A stretch of 64,000 nt of DNA from Nostoc sp. LEGE 06077 (GTDB taxonomy: Bacteria; Cyanobacteriota; Cyanobacteriia; Cyanobacteriales; Nostocaceae): contig NZ_JADEWI010000023.1 of NCBI RefSeq assembly GCF_015207705.1, positions 1-64,000 of the forward strand, in the 5' to 3' direction. This document shows, piece by piece, positions 8,653 to 18,062 of this stretch. Position 1 is the stretch's first letter. Each line of letters opens with the position of its first letter. A model generated the notes under the pieces. The model had not been told where the DNA came from, searched no databases, and was given only the letters and a program-made list of their open reading frames with translations. The position numbers and the translations under genes were made by a program.

Positions 8653-9012
8653 TTAATCTTCATTCACTTCTGGTGTCTCTTGTTGCAGTATTGCATGGCA
8701 ATATTGAATTACAGTAGTGAGGCGATCGCTAATGGTTTGAAGTCTTGTTGTTGCTGTTGCGGCCTGCCGTGCGCCTTGGAAAAATGTGACATCAATTTCC
8801 AATAAGCGCAATTGTTTACTAATTTCAGTCCGAAACGACTGCTCTTTGGAGTTTACTGTCGCTAAAGGTACAATCTCCCGTTGAAATAACTGCTGTAAAT
8901 CAGCAACGCACTGTCGCAGATGGGTTTTGTCAAGTTGCACAGCCGTGATATCAGAACGTAATTGCACTAATAAATTTGCTAGTGCTTGATATTTATCACA
9001 ATTTAAAGACAT
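8653..9012 (-). CDS. patD: Small helical protein, candidate heterocyst-frequency regulator PatD
   Basis: A 119-residue, almost entirely helical soluble protein without membrane segments. The order of blocks (KYQALANLLVQLRSDITAVQ, CVADLQQLFQREIVPL, LRLLEIDVTFFQGARQAAT, ISDRLTTVIQYCHAILQQ) matches my recollection of PatD. PatD is the NtcA-regulated protein that tunes heterocyst frequency in Anabaena, where it is thought to act with FtsZ. That attribution is from memory and needs a profile search. No strict GTA-N8-TAC NtcA box is visible upstream. The gene is divergent from the (p)ppGpp synthetase gene, 286 bases away. If not PatD, it is a conserved cyanobacterial coiled-coil protein. Confidence 0.6.
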   Translation of the reverse strand: MSLNCDKYQALANLLVQLRSDITAVQLDKTHLRQCVADLQQLFQREIVPLATVNSKEQSFRTEISKQLRLLEIDVTFFQGARQAATATTRLQTISDRLTTVIQYCHAILQQETPEVNED

Positions 9013-9091
9013 CTAGTGCCATTTAAGATAGTATTAATGACAAGAAATTTTTCTTCTACAGTATATCTTTTTGAACCATTATCACTATCAC

Positions 9092-9117
9092 AAGCCTCAA
9101 ATTCCCTTTTGAGGCTT
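9092..9117 (+). other. Stem-loop in the divergent leader of the (p)ppGpp gene
   Basis: AAGCCTCAAA at 9092-9101 pairs perfectly with TTTGAGGCTT at 9108-9117 around a 6-base loop, followed by TATTA. It has terminator form on the plus strand but sits between divergent genes, about 180 bases before the synthetase start. It could be an attenuator or the end of an unseen short transcript. Confidence 0.45.
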
Positions 9118-9298
9118 TATTAGCCATCTATGGTTTCTCCAGCTTATGCTTCTCAAAAGCTAAATATGGATGATTACCACAGGCAATTGAGTCATCATCC
9201 TCACACTGCATTTACCACACCCATTAGGGCAACAGTATCATCACCAGATTGATGCTGTAATTTTCGTCCATCTCTACTATCCCCCGATCACCTTTTGT

Positions 9299-11569
9299 AT
9301 GAGCGGCATAGCTATTAGTACTTCAATTGACGTTACACTTCCAGAATGGCTCAACAAATGTTTGCGAGAGTCATCACCAAGAAGTGGCGAAGCAGAAGAC
9401 CGAAGGCATTATGATGAATCATTAATTTGTCGAGCATTCACATTTGCCTATCAACTTCATCATGGACAATTTCGCAAATCGGGAGAACCATATATCTGTC
9501 ATCCCGTCGCCGTAGCCGGTTTGCTGCGCGACTTAGGGGGTAGTCCTGCTATGATAGCAGCTGGATTTCTTCATGATGTAGTTGAAGATACAGATGTCAC
9601 AATTGAAGAAATAGAAGAGCTATTTGGCGCAGAAGTACGACTATTAGTCGAAGGTGTAACGAAGCTTTCTAAAATTAATTTTAAAAGTAAAACCGAAAGC
9701 CAAGCCGAAAATTTCCGGCGGATGTTTTTGGCAATGGCTCAAGATATCAGAGTTATTGTAGTCAAGTTAGCAGATCGTTTGCATAATATGCGAACTCTGC
9801 AATATATGTCAGAAGACAGCCGTCGGCGCAGCGCCCAAGAAACACGAGATATCTTTGCACCTTTAGCTAACCGTTTAGGTATTTGGCATATTAAATGGGA
9901 ACTAGAAGATTTAGCCTTTAAATATCTCGAACCTGAAGCTTTTCGCCAAATGCAGCAACACGTTTCCGAAAAACGCACGGCGCGAGAAGAAAAATTAGCC
10001 AAAGCTACAGAAATTTTACGCGAACGTTTACCCCAAGCAGGAATTCATTGCTTAGATATTAGCGGTCGCCCCAAACATTTGTATAGCATTTATCAAAAAA
10101 TGCAGCGACAGCAAAAGGAGTTTCATGAAATTTATGATTTAGCGGCGCTGCGAATTATTGTCCAAACAAATGAAGAATGTTATCGTGCCTTAGCGGTTGT
10201 GCATGATGCTTTTCGCCCAATTCCCGGCAGATTTAAGGATTATATCGGATTGCCTAAGCCAAACCGTTATCAATCGTTGCATACTGGGGTCATTGGTTTA
10301 ACTGGTCGTCCTTTAGAAATCCAAATTCGCACCCTGGAAATGCACCATATTGCTGAATACGGGATCGCAGCCCATTGGAAGTATAAAGAAACAGGTGGTT
10401 CTAATAGTCCGTTCACAGCATCTGATGAAAAGTTTACTTGGTTACGTCAGCTATTAGAATGGCAAAGCGACCTGAAAGATGCCCAAGAATATTTAGATAG
10501 CGTCAAAGATAACTTATTTGAAGATGATGTTTATGTCTTCACGCCCAAAGGCGATGTTGTACCTTTAAATCCTGGTTCTACCAGTATAGATTTTGCTTAT
10601 CGCATTCATACAGAAGTTGGTAATCATTGTTCCGGCTCAAGGGTGAATGGGCGCATAGTACCTTTATCAACAAGGTTGCAAAATGGCGATATTGTGGAAA
10701 TTCTCACCCAAAAGAATAGCCATCCCAGTTTAGACTGGTTGAATTTTGCCAGGACTTCTGCTGCTAAATATCGGATTAAACAATGGTACAAGCGATCGCG
10801 CCGCGAAGAAAACGTCACTCGTGGCCGGGACTTATTAGAAAAAGAACTCGGTAAAACTGGGTTTGAGAGTTTGTTAAAATCAGACGCAATGCAGACTGTC
10901 TCGGAAAAGTGCAACTATCACAGCGTCGAAGATTTACTTGCAGGTTTGGGTTATGGCGAAATTACCCTGAATTTGGTACTCAATCGCTGGCGGGAAGTTG
11001 TCAAGTCACAGCAACCTGCAACAATGGTGATACCGCCCTTTGTCGCCAAAGAATCATCAGCCACAACCAAAGCTTTACGGGATGTACCTCACAGTAGCTC
11101 CCGTGCCAGTGATTCGCCAATTGTGGGTGTCGAAGGTTTGGTGTATCATCTGGCTGGATGTTGTACGCCGATTCCTGGTGAATCGATTATTGGGGTAGTG
11201 ACACGCGGCCGAGGAATTTCTATTCATCGTCAAGGGTGTCATAATTTGGAAAATGTTGAGTGCGATCGCTTAGTCCCAGTAAAATGGAACTCTGCTGTAG
11301 AAACTAGTGCGCGTCCCCATACTTACCCCGTTAATATCCAAATTGAAGCTCTTGACCGTGTTGGCGTTTTAAAAGATGTTTTGTCACGTTTGAGCGACCA
11401 AGGGATTAACGTGCGCCATGCACAAGTCAAAACCGCTATTGGACAACCAGCATTAATGGACTTAGGTATAGATATACGCCATCGCTCGCAGCTGGAACAA
11501 GTGTTTATCCAAATCAAAAAAATGAGCGATATTGTCAATATTCGCCGCGTTGGTCAAGCTGAGGAGTAG
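9299..11569 (+). CDS. Bifunctional (p)ppGpp synthetase/hydrolase, RelA/SpoT family
   Basis: Long RSH enzyme (756 residues) that makes and degrades the alarmone (p)ppGpp in the stringent response. The HD hydrolase domain is at about 45-200, with LHHGQFRKSGEPYICHP and the metal motif FLHDVVED (H92, D93), both intact. The synthetase domain follows with GRPKHLYSIYQKM, YDLAALRIIV and GRFKDYIGLPKPNRYQSLHT; its RFKD is the R-x-K-D signature of bifunctional enzymes. The TGS domain begins VYVFTPKGDVVPLNPGSTSI. A CCTPIPGE segment and a C-terminal ACT domain (VNIQIEALDRVGVLKDVLSR) complete it. It is monocistronic, and a repeat follows its stop codon. Motifs for both activities are present, so this is probably the sole long RSH. 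Confidence 0.95.
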   Translation: MSGIAISTSIDVTLPEWLNKCLRESSPRSGEAEDRRHYDESLICRAFTFAYQLHHGQFRKSGEPYICHPVAVAGLLRDLGGSPAMIAAGFLHDVVEDTDVTIEEIEELFGAEVRLLVEGVTKLSKINFKSKTESQAENFRRMFLAMAQDIRVIVVKLADRLHNMRTLQYMSEDSRRRSAQETRDIFAPLANRLGIWHIKWELEDLAFKYLEPEAFRQMQQHVSEKRTAREEKLAKATEILRERLPQAGIHCLDISGRPKHLYSIYQKMQRQQKEFHEIYDLAALRIIVQTNEECYRALAVVHDAFRPIPGRFKDYIGLPKPNRYQSLHTGVIGLTGRPLEIQIRTLEMHHIAEYGIAAHWKYKETGGSNSPFTASDEKFTWLRQLLEWQSDLKDAQEYLDSVKDNLFEDDVYVFTPKGDVVPLNPGSTSIDFAYRIHTEVGNHCSGSRVNGRIVPLSTRLQNGDIVEILTQKNSHPSLDWLNFARTSAAKYRIKQWYKRSRREENVTRGRDLLEKELGKTGFESLLKSDAMQTVSEKCNYHSVEDLLAGLGYGEITLNLVLNRWREVVKSQQPATMVIPPFVAKESSATTKALRDVPHSSSRASDSPIVGVEGLVYHLAGCCTPIPGESIIGVVTRGRGISIHRQGCHNLENVECDRLVPVKWNSAVETSARPHTYPVNIQIEALDRVGVLKDVLSRLSDQGINVRHAQVKTAIGQPALMDLGIDIRHRSQLEQVFIQIKKMSDIVNIRRVGQAEE

Positions 11570-11579
11570 GTTGTTATTT

Positions 11580-11655
11580 TAGGTGACAGATGATAGAGTG
11601 AAAAGTCTTTTTTCGGTCTAGGTTTTATCATCTACTAATGTCCTAAAACTTTGGC
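11580..11655 (+). repeat. Dispersed intergenic repeat, copy 2, overlapping a gene end
   Basis: Second copy of the repeat at 6534-6610: TAGGTGACAGATGATAGAG, then AAAAGTCTTT, TCTAGGTTTTA and ATGTCCTAAAACTTTGGCT. Its right end includes the stop codon (11643-11645) and last codons of the minus-strand GT41 gene, so the end of that protein (QPKF) may derive from the repeat. Confidence 0.6.
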
Positions 11656-13775
11656 TGTTGTTCGACAATTTGTTGATAAAAAGCTTCTAAACTAGCAACA
11701 CAAGCCTGGTCATCAAATAGTAGATGATGACGCTGACTCATTTGTGCGGCAATATTGTTTCGCCAAGTTGAGTCTAGCCCTAATTTGACAGCGATATCAA
11801 TATATTCTGCTTCATTTTGCGCGATGGTGTCGGTTACTCCCAGCATTTTGAGAAAGCTATCGGAGTGACGACCACGCATAAATTCTCCTGGACAAGTGAC
11901 AACCGGAAGATTACAAGCGATCGCTTCTAAGGTAGTATTACCACCAGACCATGTAAAAGTATCCAGATAAACATCTGCTAATAAGTTAATCATCAAATAG
12001 TCTAAACGTTCTGGGATACTCAAAAATACACAGTAATCTTCACTATTCAAACCTATCCCAGCAAAGGCACGTTTGAGACGCTGTTGAAGTAACGTTCCTC
12101 GTAAAAATACAAACTTAGCTTGCGGAACCCGACGTGCAATTTCCGCCAAAATAAAATCATATTGTGGCAAATATTTAAACGGTGCTTGGCAACATAAATA
12201 AATTACCGCATCATCTGCAAGTTGAAAATCTGAGCGCGTTTTGATGACGGGGGGAATATAAGGTTTAGGGTAAGATACACCAATATTCGGTAAGCGAATG
12301 AGTTTTTCAGAATAATGTTCTTGAGCATTTTCTGGTTCCATTAACTCGCTAGATAAAAAATAATCAATTGTTGGTAAACCAGTTGTGACAGGATGTCCCC
12401 AGGCTACACATTGTACAGGTGCAAGCCGCAGTCCAGCCATTTGCATAGTTTGCGGGTTCATACCAATTTCGGGAAACACTAAAATGTGTAAATTATCCGC
12501 AATTATTTGCTCATAAACTCCTGGTAAATTATGAGGAATATGGTGAAAAACATCACTATATTCTTGAAATTGTTCTGTTACTGGGTCTGGTTCATTGCCT
12601 GTATAGTAACAATAAATCTCGAAGAGTTGATGATTACAGTAGCGAAGCCAGCCAGTTAACCATAATGTGCCACTATAAGAATGTAAGAAATTAGAAACAT
12701 ACCCAACCCTAATTCTTTGCTGTGGCTGAATATTTGGCATAGATAAAGGCGCAATCAATTGAGGATAATTTGCAGCCATAATTTTATGGACTAATTGTCC
12801 ATATTCACTTTGCAAATCTCGATCATTTTGAGCTTGATAGGATAGATAAAAGTTAGTCAGCCTACTTATACCAGCTAAGGCATTATTTTTTTCTTGAGGA
12901 GTATTTAAGCTAGTCTGTGCAATTAAATCTTGTAATCCTTGGGTATAGCGATCGCGATAAAAATTTATTTCATCTTCATTGTCATAAATGCTGGGAACTG
13001 TTAAATATTTGAGAAGTTTAAAAGTATAATCATCTGGCAAGCATATACAAGCATTCTCAGCACGAGCAATTGCTTCTTGTATTTGACCATTACGACGTAA
13101 ATCAATAATTAGTGAAAAATGTAACCTACCTTCAGTGGGGTATAATGCGATCGCCTCACGCAGCGTTGTATAATATGCCTCAGTTTGCTGGGAACTTCTG
13201 TAGCAATGAATCAAATTCCCATAAATTTCTAAACCATTGACTTGTAATTCTAGCAGTTTTTGATATTGGGCGATCGCCGCTTGCCACTGTCCTTTTTGAA
13301 ATAATCGATTAGCTAAATCGTAAATAAGTTGAACTATCGATATATTACTAAATTCATCTATTAAATATCCGGGAATATTATCGGCTGGCGAATAACTTAA
13401 ATCTTTCTGATTCTCCTGAGTTAAAATAATTTTTGCATGAATTTGAGAAGACATTGTTTCCCACTGTTCAGCATCTAAACTTTCCAGGAGAGAAATTTCA
13501 CAACTTGTACTCATATCAGAATCATCTGACATCAGCAGATTCATCAATACTCCAGATAATGCTAAATTAGCTACATCTTCAGAAATATTACTACTATCTA
13601 TAATTAGAGTCATCTGGCTGCTATCAGGATGATGATTCACCGCCTCAATCACCCTTTCTAAATTGAGACAAAGAGACTCTTCTGGCTTTGACCAATCAGG
13701 AAAGATAATTACATTGATATTACTTGTATTCAGATTATCTGAATCATCGATTAATTCTTCTGATGTAGTAATCAA
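11643..13775 (-). CDS. TPR protein with SPINDLY/O-GlcNAc-transferase-type (GT41) domain
   Basis: The 710-residue protein has three parts. Residues 20-140 (INVIIFPDWSKPEESL onward) form a domain of unknown function that also ends the neighbouring 1350-residue protein. Residues 150-260 are TPR-like helices (YDLANRLFQKGQWQAAIAQY). Residues 353-705 are a GT41 catalytic region: RIRVGYVSNFLHSYSGTLWL, LRLAPVQCVAWGHPVTTGLP, IDYFLSSELMEP, WSGGNTTLEAIACNLPVVT. Known GT41 enzymes transfer GlcNAc or another sugar to Ser/Thr or to cysteine. The donor here is unknown, and export or acceptor cannot be read. It lies 181 bases downstream of the 1350-residue gene on the same strand and probably works with it. 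Confidence 0.88.
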   Translation of the reverse strand: MITTSEELIDDSDNLNTSNINVIIFPDWSKPEESLCLNLERVIEAVNHHPDSSQMTLIIDSSNISEDVANLALSGVLMNLLMSDDSDMSTSCEISLLESLDAEQWETMSSQIHAKIILTQENQKDLSYSPADNIPGYLIDEFSNISIVQLIYDLANRLFQKGQWQAAIAQYQKLLELQVNGLEIYGNLIHCYRSSQQTEAYYTTLREAIALYPTEGRLHFSLIIDLRRNGQIQEAIARAENACICLPDDYTFKLLKYLTVPSIYDNEDEINFYRDRYTQGLQDLIAQTSLNTPQEKNNALAGISRLTNFYLSYQAQNDRDLQSEYGQLVHKIMAANYPQLIAPLSMPNIQPQQRIRVGYVSNFLHSYSGTLWLTGWLRYCNHQLFEIYCYYTGNEPDPVTEQFQEYSDVFHHIPHNLPGVYEQIIADNLHILVFPEIGMNPQTMQMAGLRLAPVQCVAWGHPVTTGLPTIDYFLSSELMEPENAQEHYSEKLIRLPNIGVSYPKPYIPPVIKTRSDFQLADDAVIYLCCQAPFKYLPQYDFILAEIARRVPQAKFVFLRGTLLQQRLKRAFAGIGLNSEDYCVFLSIPERLDYLMINLLADVYLDTFTWSGGNTTLEAIACNLPVVTCPGEFMRGRHSDSFLKMLGVTDTIAQNEAEYIDIAVKLGLDSTWRNNIAAQMSQRHHLLFDDQACVASLEAFYQQIVEQQPKF

Positions 13776-13863
13776 TGTATATTCTCCTATTATTAAATAT
13801 TATCTAGACAGCTTTTTAAAATTAGAGTAGTGATTAAATTGTCGGATGTGTTAAAACAACGCA

Positions 13864-13890
13864 TAACACACCACTAAATATGGTGTGTTA
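13864..13890. repeat. Palindromic GGTGTGTTA repeat/hairpin between the two glycosyltransferase genes
   Basis: TAACACACC at 13864-13872 pairs with GGTGTGTTA at 13882-13890. Related GTGTGTTA or TAACACACC words also occur at about 13847 and 13938, so the 181-base gap is a small repeat cluster. It may act as a stabilising or partial terminating hairpin on the minus-strand transcript. Confidence 0.55.
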
Positions 13891-13956
13891 CGGCTAGTGA
13901 TTATTTTTTCACTTGCAAATTTTTGCATAGCCTTACTTAACACACCCTAATTAACT

Positions 13957-16900
13957 CTATAAAATACAAAGTTGCTTAATAAAGCTTTCTAGTTCACAGG
14001 CTGGTAGTGATTCTAGTGGTAGTTCTGCTAAAGCAGCTTTATTTTCATGTTCCAAAATAATTCGGCTGCTAAGGCGAGGTAATAAAGCTTGCCACTGAAT
14101 ATCTGCTAAACTACCAACCAAAGAAATTTCTAGTCCCTCGCTGATATCCAAATCTGCTTCCATCAGCAAATTCATTGTAATCCCAGAGAGTAAAAGTTCT
14201 GCATCCTCAGCAGAGATGTTACTGGTGTTAATTAATAAAGTAGTTTTTTGGCTATCAGGAGAAGTTGCGATCGCTTTAATTACAGATTCTAACTCTAAAC
14301 CAAGCACATCTTCTGATTGCGACCAATCAGGAAAAACAATTAGATTAATTTCCTTAAGATTTAAAGATAGCAAACTAGCATTAATCAAAGCAGTAGTGAC
14401 TATATTGGCCATCTTTGACCAAGAAAACTTTTGTGCTTGAGCCAAACCTGCATTAATCAATGCTTGACGAATACTAGGTTTCTGCACATCACATAAAGCA
14501 TTTGCTAGTCCGTTTATATGATCATCATTCACATATATTACTGCCTCGCATCCAACTTCAGGAATGGAAGCATTAGGACAAGTAATTACTGGACAGCCAC
14601 AAGCCATTGCTTCTACAATTGGCATCCCAAAACCTTCATACTTAGAAGGATAAACCAAAGCCACTGCACCAGAATAAGCTGTTGCTAACTCTTCATCACT
14701 CAGCTGCAACATATAAACAGAACTACCTGATGTACAATCTCTAAATTCAGGTGCTAATATCCCGCCACTACCTGTGCAAATAATATCAAATCCATAGCTA
14801 CTAGCCAGTTGAGAAAATGCTTGAAAGAATAACATACTATTCTTATAACCACTACCAGCACCAACTAAAAGAAAATAAGGTTTTGTAATACCATATTTAG
14901 CTATAAATGTATTAATCTCTTCCGGCTTTGCTGGTGAAAAATTACTGCTAACCCCACAATGAGCCACGGTAATAGACTCTACAGGAATTTCAGGAAAGCA
15001 GTTTGCTAAATCACGCGCTGTATGTTCTGAAATTGCTATATGAGCAGAAGCTTGCTGGATACCTTGATGTTTTACTTGCCACATGGGATTATCCATATTC
15101 CATCCCATAACTTCTGGAATCATGTCATAGGCCATGAATACAGAAGGTGTTGTAATCGGTGTTGTGTAATAAGAAGAGATAAATAAATCTGCACCTTCAT
15201 CATCACAGATTTGTTGAAGCATCTGTTTATCTGCTTCAGTATTGTTATAGTCATAATTTGCAATGTCTAAATACCTAACTCCAGAAATTTTAGGTGCTGT
15301 ATTACCACGGTCAAGGACAACAATATGTTTAGCAAATCTATTAGTTGCCCATTCTTCTAATAATGATTTCCAGACACGGGCAATCCCAGTTTCATAGAGT
15401 TGAAAGAATACACCATCCACTAATATTATTGGATTCTCTGTACTAGAATCATTATAGTTATCAGCCCTGATAAAATTATTATGATTCCTATTGATTAGTG
15501 AGATAACTGCTTGTGAGTAATCCTGCTGAAGTAGAGACTGTTTGTTGAATGGTTCTATGGGAGAATGACATAGAGTATTAAATAAATCTGGAGGTAAAAT
15601 CTTTTCAGTTAATAGATGAAAAGAGGAACCATCTGAGTACAAGTTTAAATTATACTTTTCTGCTATTTTTGATAAAGTCTTAATAGTATATATAGAGATA
15701 TGCTGTCCGTCATGAGGTGAATAGTACCACCACTCATTAGGTTTAGGATTATTTTCAGGCAGGATTTCCGTACTAAATAAAATATTTTTAGAAATATTTA
15801 AAATATTTTCAATTTCTTCTATTGGATTGATAAAATGCTCAAATACTTCAAATGCCGTTACTAATTCATACGAACTATTATTTGCTTCATCAAATTCAAA
15901 ACCTTTAGCAAATAAATTAGTACAAAATTTATCATACCAATAAAAATCAAATCCAAAGTCTCTCATCATTCTCACGAATAGACCATAGCCACCGCCATAG
16001 TCTAAAAACTTTGCTTCATGGTCAAAGATATTGAATAAGATATGAGCAGTTCTTCGTGATAAATTATTGTTGCGGAATACTAAACCAATATCAGTACGAG
16101 CTATAGCATCCGAGTAAGCCTCATCTAACCAATAAGGTTCTTCCGTTTGCACAAATCCACAATCAGAACATTGAAAATAATCAACTTCATACTGACCGAG
16201 TACAATACTTTTAGCAAAGTCATGTGAAGAAGATTCACATACTTTACATACAATAGATAAATTACTAAAGAAAGTTTGCACTGAAGGTATGAGGTCTTCA
16301 ACATTCCATACTTGTTTTTTGAGATATTTTAGTTCTGGTAAGTAAAAATGAGGCAGTCCATCTTGTTGGGAACTTTGGTAATACTTATCTACTTTGAGTT
16401 TGCGTTTTGATTTACTATTAATTAATAAATCTAGATGGTAAATACTCAAATCAGGCATTAATTTGCCAGGATGCCACAGCCCATTAATTGTTTCATGGAT
16501 TTTGCCTTCATAATAAATATTTTTATTAAATCTAAATAATCTCCTTTGAGGATCAGGATAGTGGGGTTTACTAGATATATATTGTTTTTTATTAAAAGGA
16601 GTTATCCATTTCCTCGGAAGCCAAAAATTATCAGTATCGGAAATTAATGTTTGCTTGATAATTTTTAAAAAATCAAGAGTTCTCTGATCAATAAACTCAT
16701 CAGAATCAAGAACAAAAACCCAGTCTGTATTGACATATTGGAGATAGACATTTCTTTGATTAGAATGATTACCGCTCCATTGGGAATGAATTATTTTAGC
16801 TCCATAATTCAAAGCTATTTCGCAAGTAGAGTCAGTACTACCACCATCAACGATTATTAATTCATCATAAATATTTTGTAGAGATTCTAGAGCAATAGTT

Positions 16901-18009
16901 AATGTTTTCTCAGCATTCTGTACCATCATACAAACGGAAAGACTATTGCCTAAAAAATCACTCTTCTTATGACTCTCTTCTAATACTTTTTCTTTTTTTA
17001 TTGGAGTATTTTTTTTATCAATATTGATTTCATTAAAGGAGGTTTTAGTATTTATATGCCCTTGAATCTGGTTTACTGAATCTTCATGATAAGTATTTAT
17101 TGTATTGGATGAATCCGATACAATATTTGGGTGATTATGAGGTTTTTCTAAAACTACTAAAATGCCATTATTTGAAAAATACTCTCTTCCAGGATACAAA
17201 GTTTTTAGTTGCTGCTGAATCTCTTGAGGAATTGTACATAAACCTATTAGATCAAATTTTTTGATTGTGAAAGAGCTTTGATTGATAAAATTAAGATAAT
17301 CTTCCGTAAAAAACCTATTAATATGTCCAGAGTTATAAACATGATACATCATTAAATCTACAGCTTCTTTATCTGTAAATTGATAGAGATAATGACAAAG
17401 CTCTGGAGGACGCATTAATAAATGTCCCCAAGGCGGAATAGGAGAGGCTTGAAAATCAAAACTTCTCCCTTGAGAGTCTGTAATTGTAGGTAGATGATGC
17501 CCATCATGGGCAGACCAAATAGGAGAAAAAACTGAGAAAAGCTGACCTCCTGGTTTTAAAGCTAAAAACATTTTCTCTAAGGCTGTAGGAAACTTATGTA
17601 TGTGTTCAAATGCAGCTATAGAGAAGACTAAATCATATTGATTGTAATACTCAGGAGGTAGCTCTTCCATATTTGCTGCATAAAATTTGTACTTCTCACT
17701 ATTTATATTTTTATTCTCAGTAAAATCTAATTTTTCCTCATTCGATAGATGACGCAATATAGATGCTTGGGAAATATTGCTCACTCCCTTAAGAGTATCT
17801 TCATATTCTGGGGACTCAACAGCAGTCCAGGTTTTAGCATGTAAATAATCGAAAACAAATTCTTGAGGTAGACTACCTCCAACCTCTAAAACATTCTTAT
17901 TCGCAAATCCTACTAATTCTTCGCACCTTAAAGAAAAATGTACATGGTAAGAAAGATTAAATTTTTCTTGGCATTCTGATATGTTGGACTGAGTAAGTTT
18001 TTTTATCAT
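13957..18009 (-). CDS. Four-enzyme polypeptide: methyltransferase, GT2, zinc-ribbon methyltransferase, GT4, plus FPDWS domain
   Basis: A 1350-residue protein with distinct modules. Residues 30-290 are an SAM methyltransferase-like domain (NVLEVGGSLPQ, YDLVFSIAAFEHIHKFP, LALKPGGQLF). Residues 355-550 are a GT2 domain (LSVCMMVQNAEKTL, IIVDGGSTDST, FVLDSDEFID). Residues 586-800 are a second methyltransferase preceded by a zinc ribbon (C588-x2-C591, C614-x2-C617) with FLDYGGGYGLFVRMM and AFEVFEHFINP. Residues 860-1215 are a GT-B family-4 transferase (HIAISEHTARDL, PSKYEGFGMPIVEAMACGCP). Residues 1218-1340 (INLIVFPDWSQSED onward) repeat the N-terminal domain of the downstream GT41 protein. It looks like an assembly-line protein for a methylated glycan. 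Codon use is strongly A/T-biased, suggesting acquisition. Confidence 0.88.
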   Translation of the reverse strand: MIKKLTQSNISECQEKFNLSYHVHFSLRCEELVGFANKNVLEVGGSLPQEFVFDYLHAKTWTAVESPEYEDTLKGVSNISQASILRHLSNEEKLDFTENKNINSEKYKFYAANMEELPPEYYNQYDLVFSIAAFEHIHKFPTALEKMFLALKPGGQLFSVFSPIWSAHDGHHLPTITDSQGRSFDFQASPIPPWGHLLMRPPELCHYLYQFTDKEAVDLMMYHVYNSGHINRFFTEDYLNFINQSSFTIKKFDLIGLCTIPQEIQQQLKTLYPGREYFSNNGILVVLEKPHNHPNIVSDSSNTINTYHEDSVNQIQGHINTKTSFNEINIDKKNTPIKKEKVLEESHKKSDFLGNSLSVCMMVQNAEKTLTIALESLQNIYDELIIVDGGSTDSTCEIALNYGAKIIHSQWSGNHSNQRNVYLQYVNTDWVFVLDSDEFIDQRTLDFLKIIKQTLISDTDNFWLPRKWITPFNKKQYISSKPHYPDPQRRLFRFNKNIYYEGKIHETINGLWHPGKLMPDLSIYHLDLLINSKSKRKLKVDKYYQSSQQDGLPHFYLPELKYLKKQVWNVEDLIPSVQTFFSNLSIVCKVCESSSHDFAKSIVLGQYEVDYFQCSDCGFVQTEEPYWLDEAYSDAIARTDIGLVFRNNNLSRRTAHILFNIFDHEAKFLDYGGGYGLFVRMMRDFGFDFYWYDKFCTNLFAKGFEFDEANNSSYELVTAFEVFEHFINPIEEIENILNISKNILFSTEILPENNPKPNEWWYYSPHDGQHISIYTIKTLSKIAEKYNLNLYSDGSSFHLLTEKILPPDLFNTLCHSPIEPFNKQSLLQQDYSQAVISLINRNHNNFIRADNYNDSSTENPIILVDGVFFQLYETGIARVWKSLLEEWATNRFAKHIVVLDRGNTAPKISGVRYLDIANYDYNNTEADKQMLQQICDDEGADLFISSYYTTPITTPSVFMAYDMIPEVMGWNMDNPMWQVKHQGIQQASAHIAISEHTARDLANCFPEIPVESITVAHCGVSSNFSPAKPEEINTFIAKYGITKPYFLLVGAGSGYKNSMLFFQAFSQLASSYGFDIICTGSGGILAPEFRDCTSGSSVYMLQLSDEELATAYSGAVALVYPSKYEGFGMPIVEAMACGCPVITCPNASIPEVGCEAVIYVNDDHINGLANALCDVQKPSIRQALINAGLAQAQKFSWSKMANIVTTALINASLLSLNLKEINLIVFPDWSQSEDVLGLELESVIKAIATSPDSQKTTLLINTSNISAEDAELLLSGITMNLLMEADLDISEGLEISLVGSLADIQWQALLPRLSSRIILEHENKAALAELPLESLPACELESFIKQLCIL

Positions 18010-18062
18010 ATATTTTTCTCCCTAAAATAATTATATTTTTCTCTAAGTAGTGAGCCTTATTT

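Noticed and set aside
9739-10914. Minus-strand frames of 87 and 96 codons inside the (p)ppGpp gene
   Set aside because: They are shadows of a strongly conserved gene in another frame.
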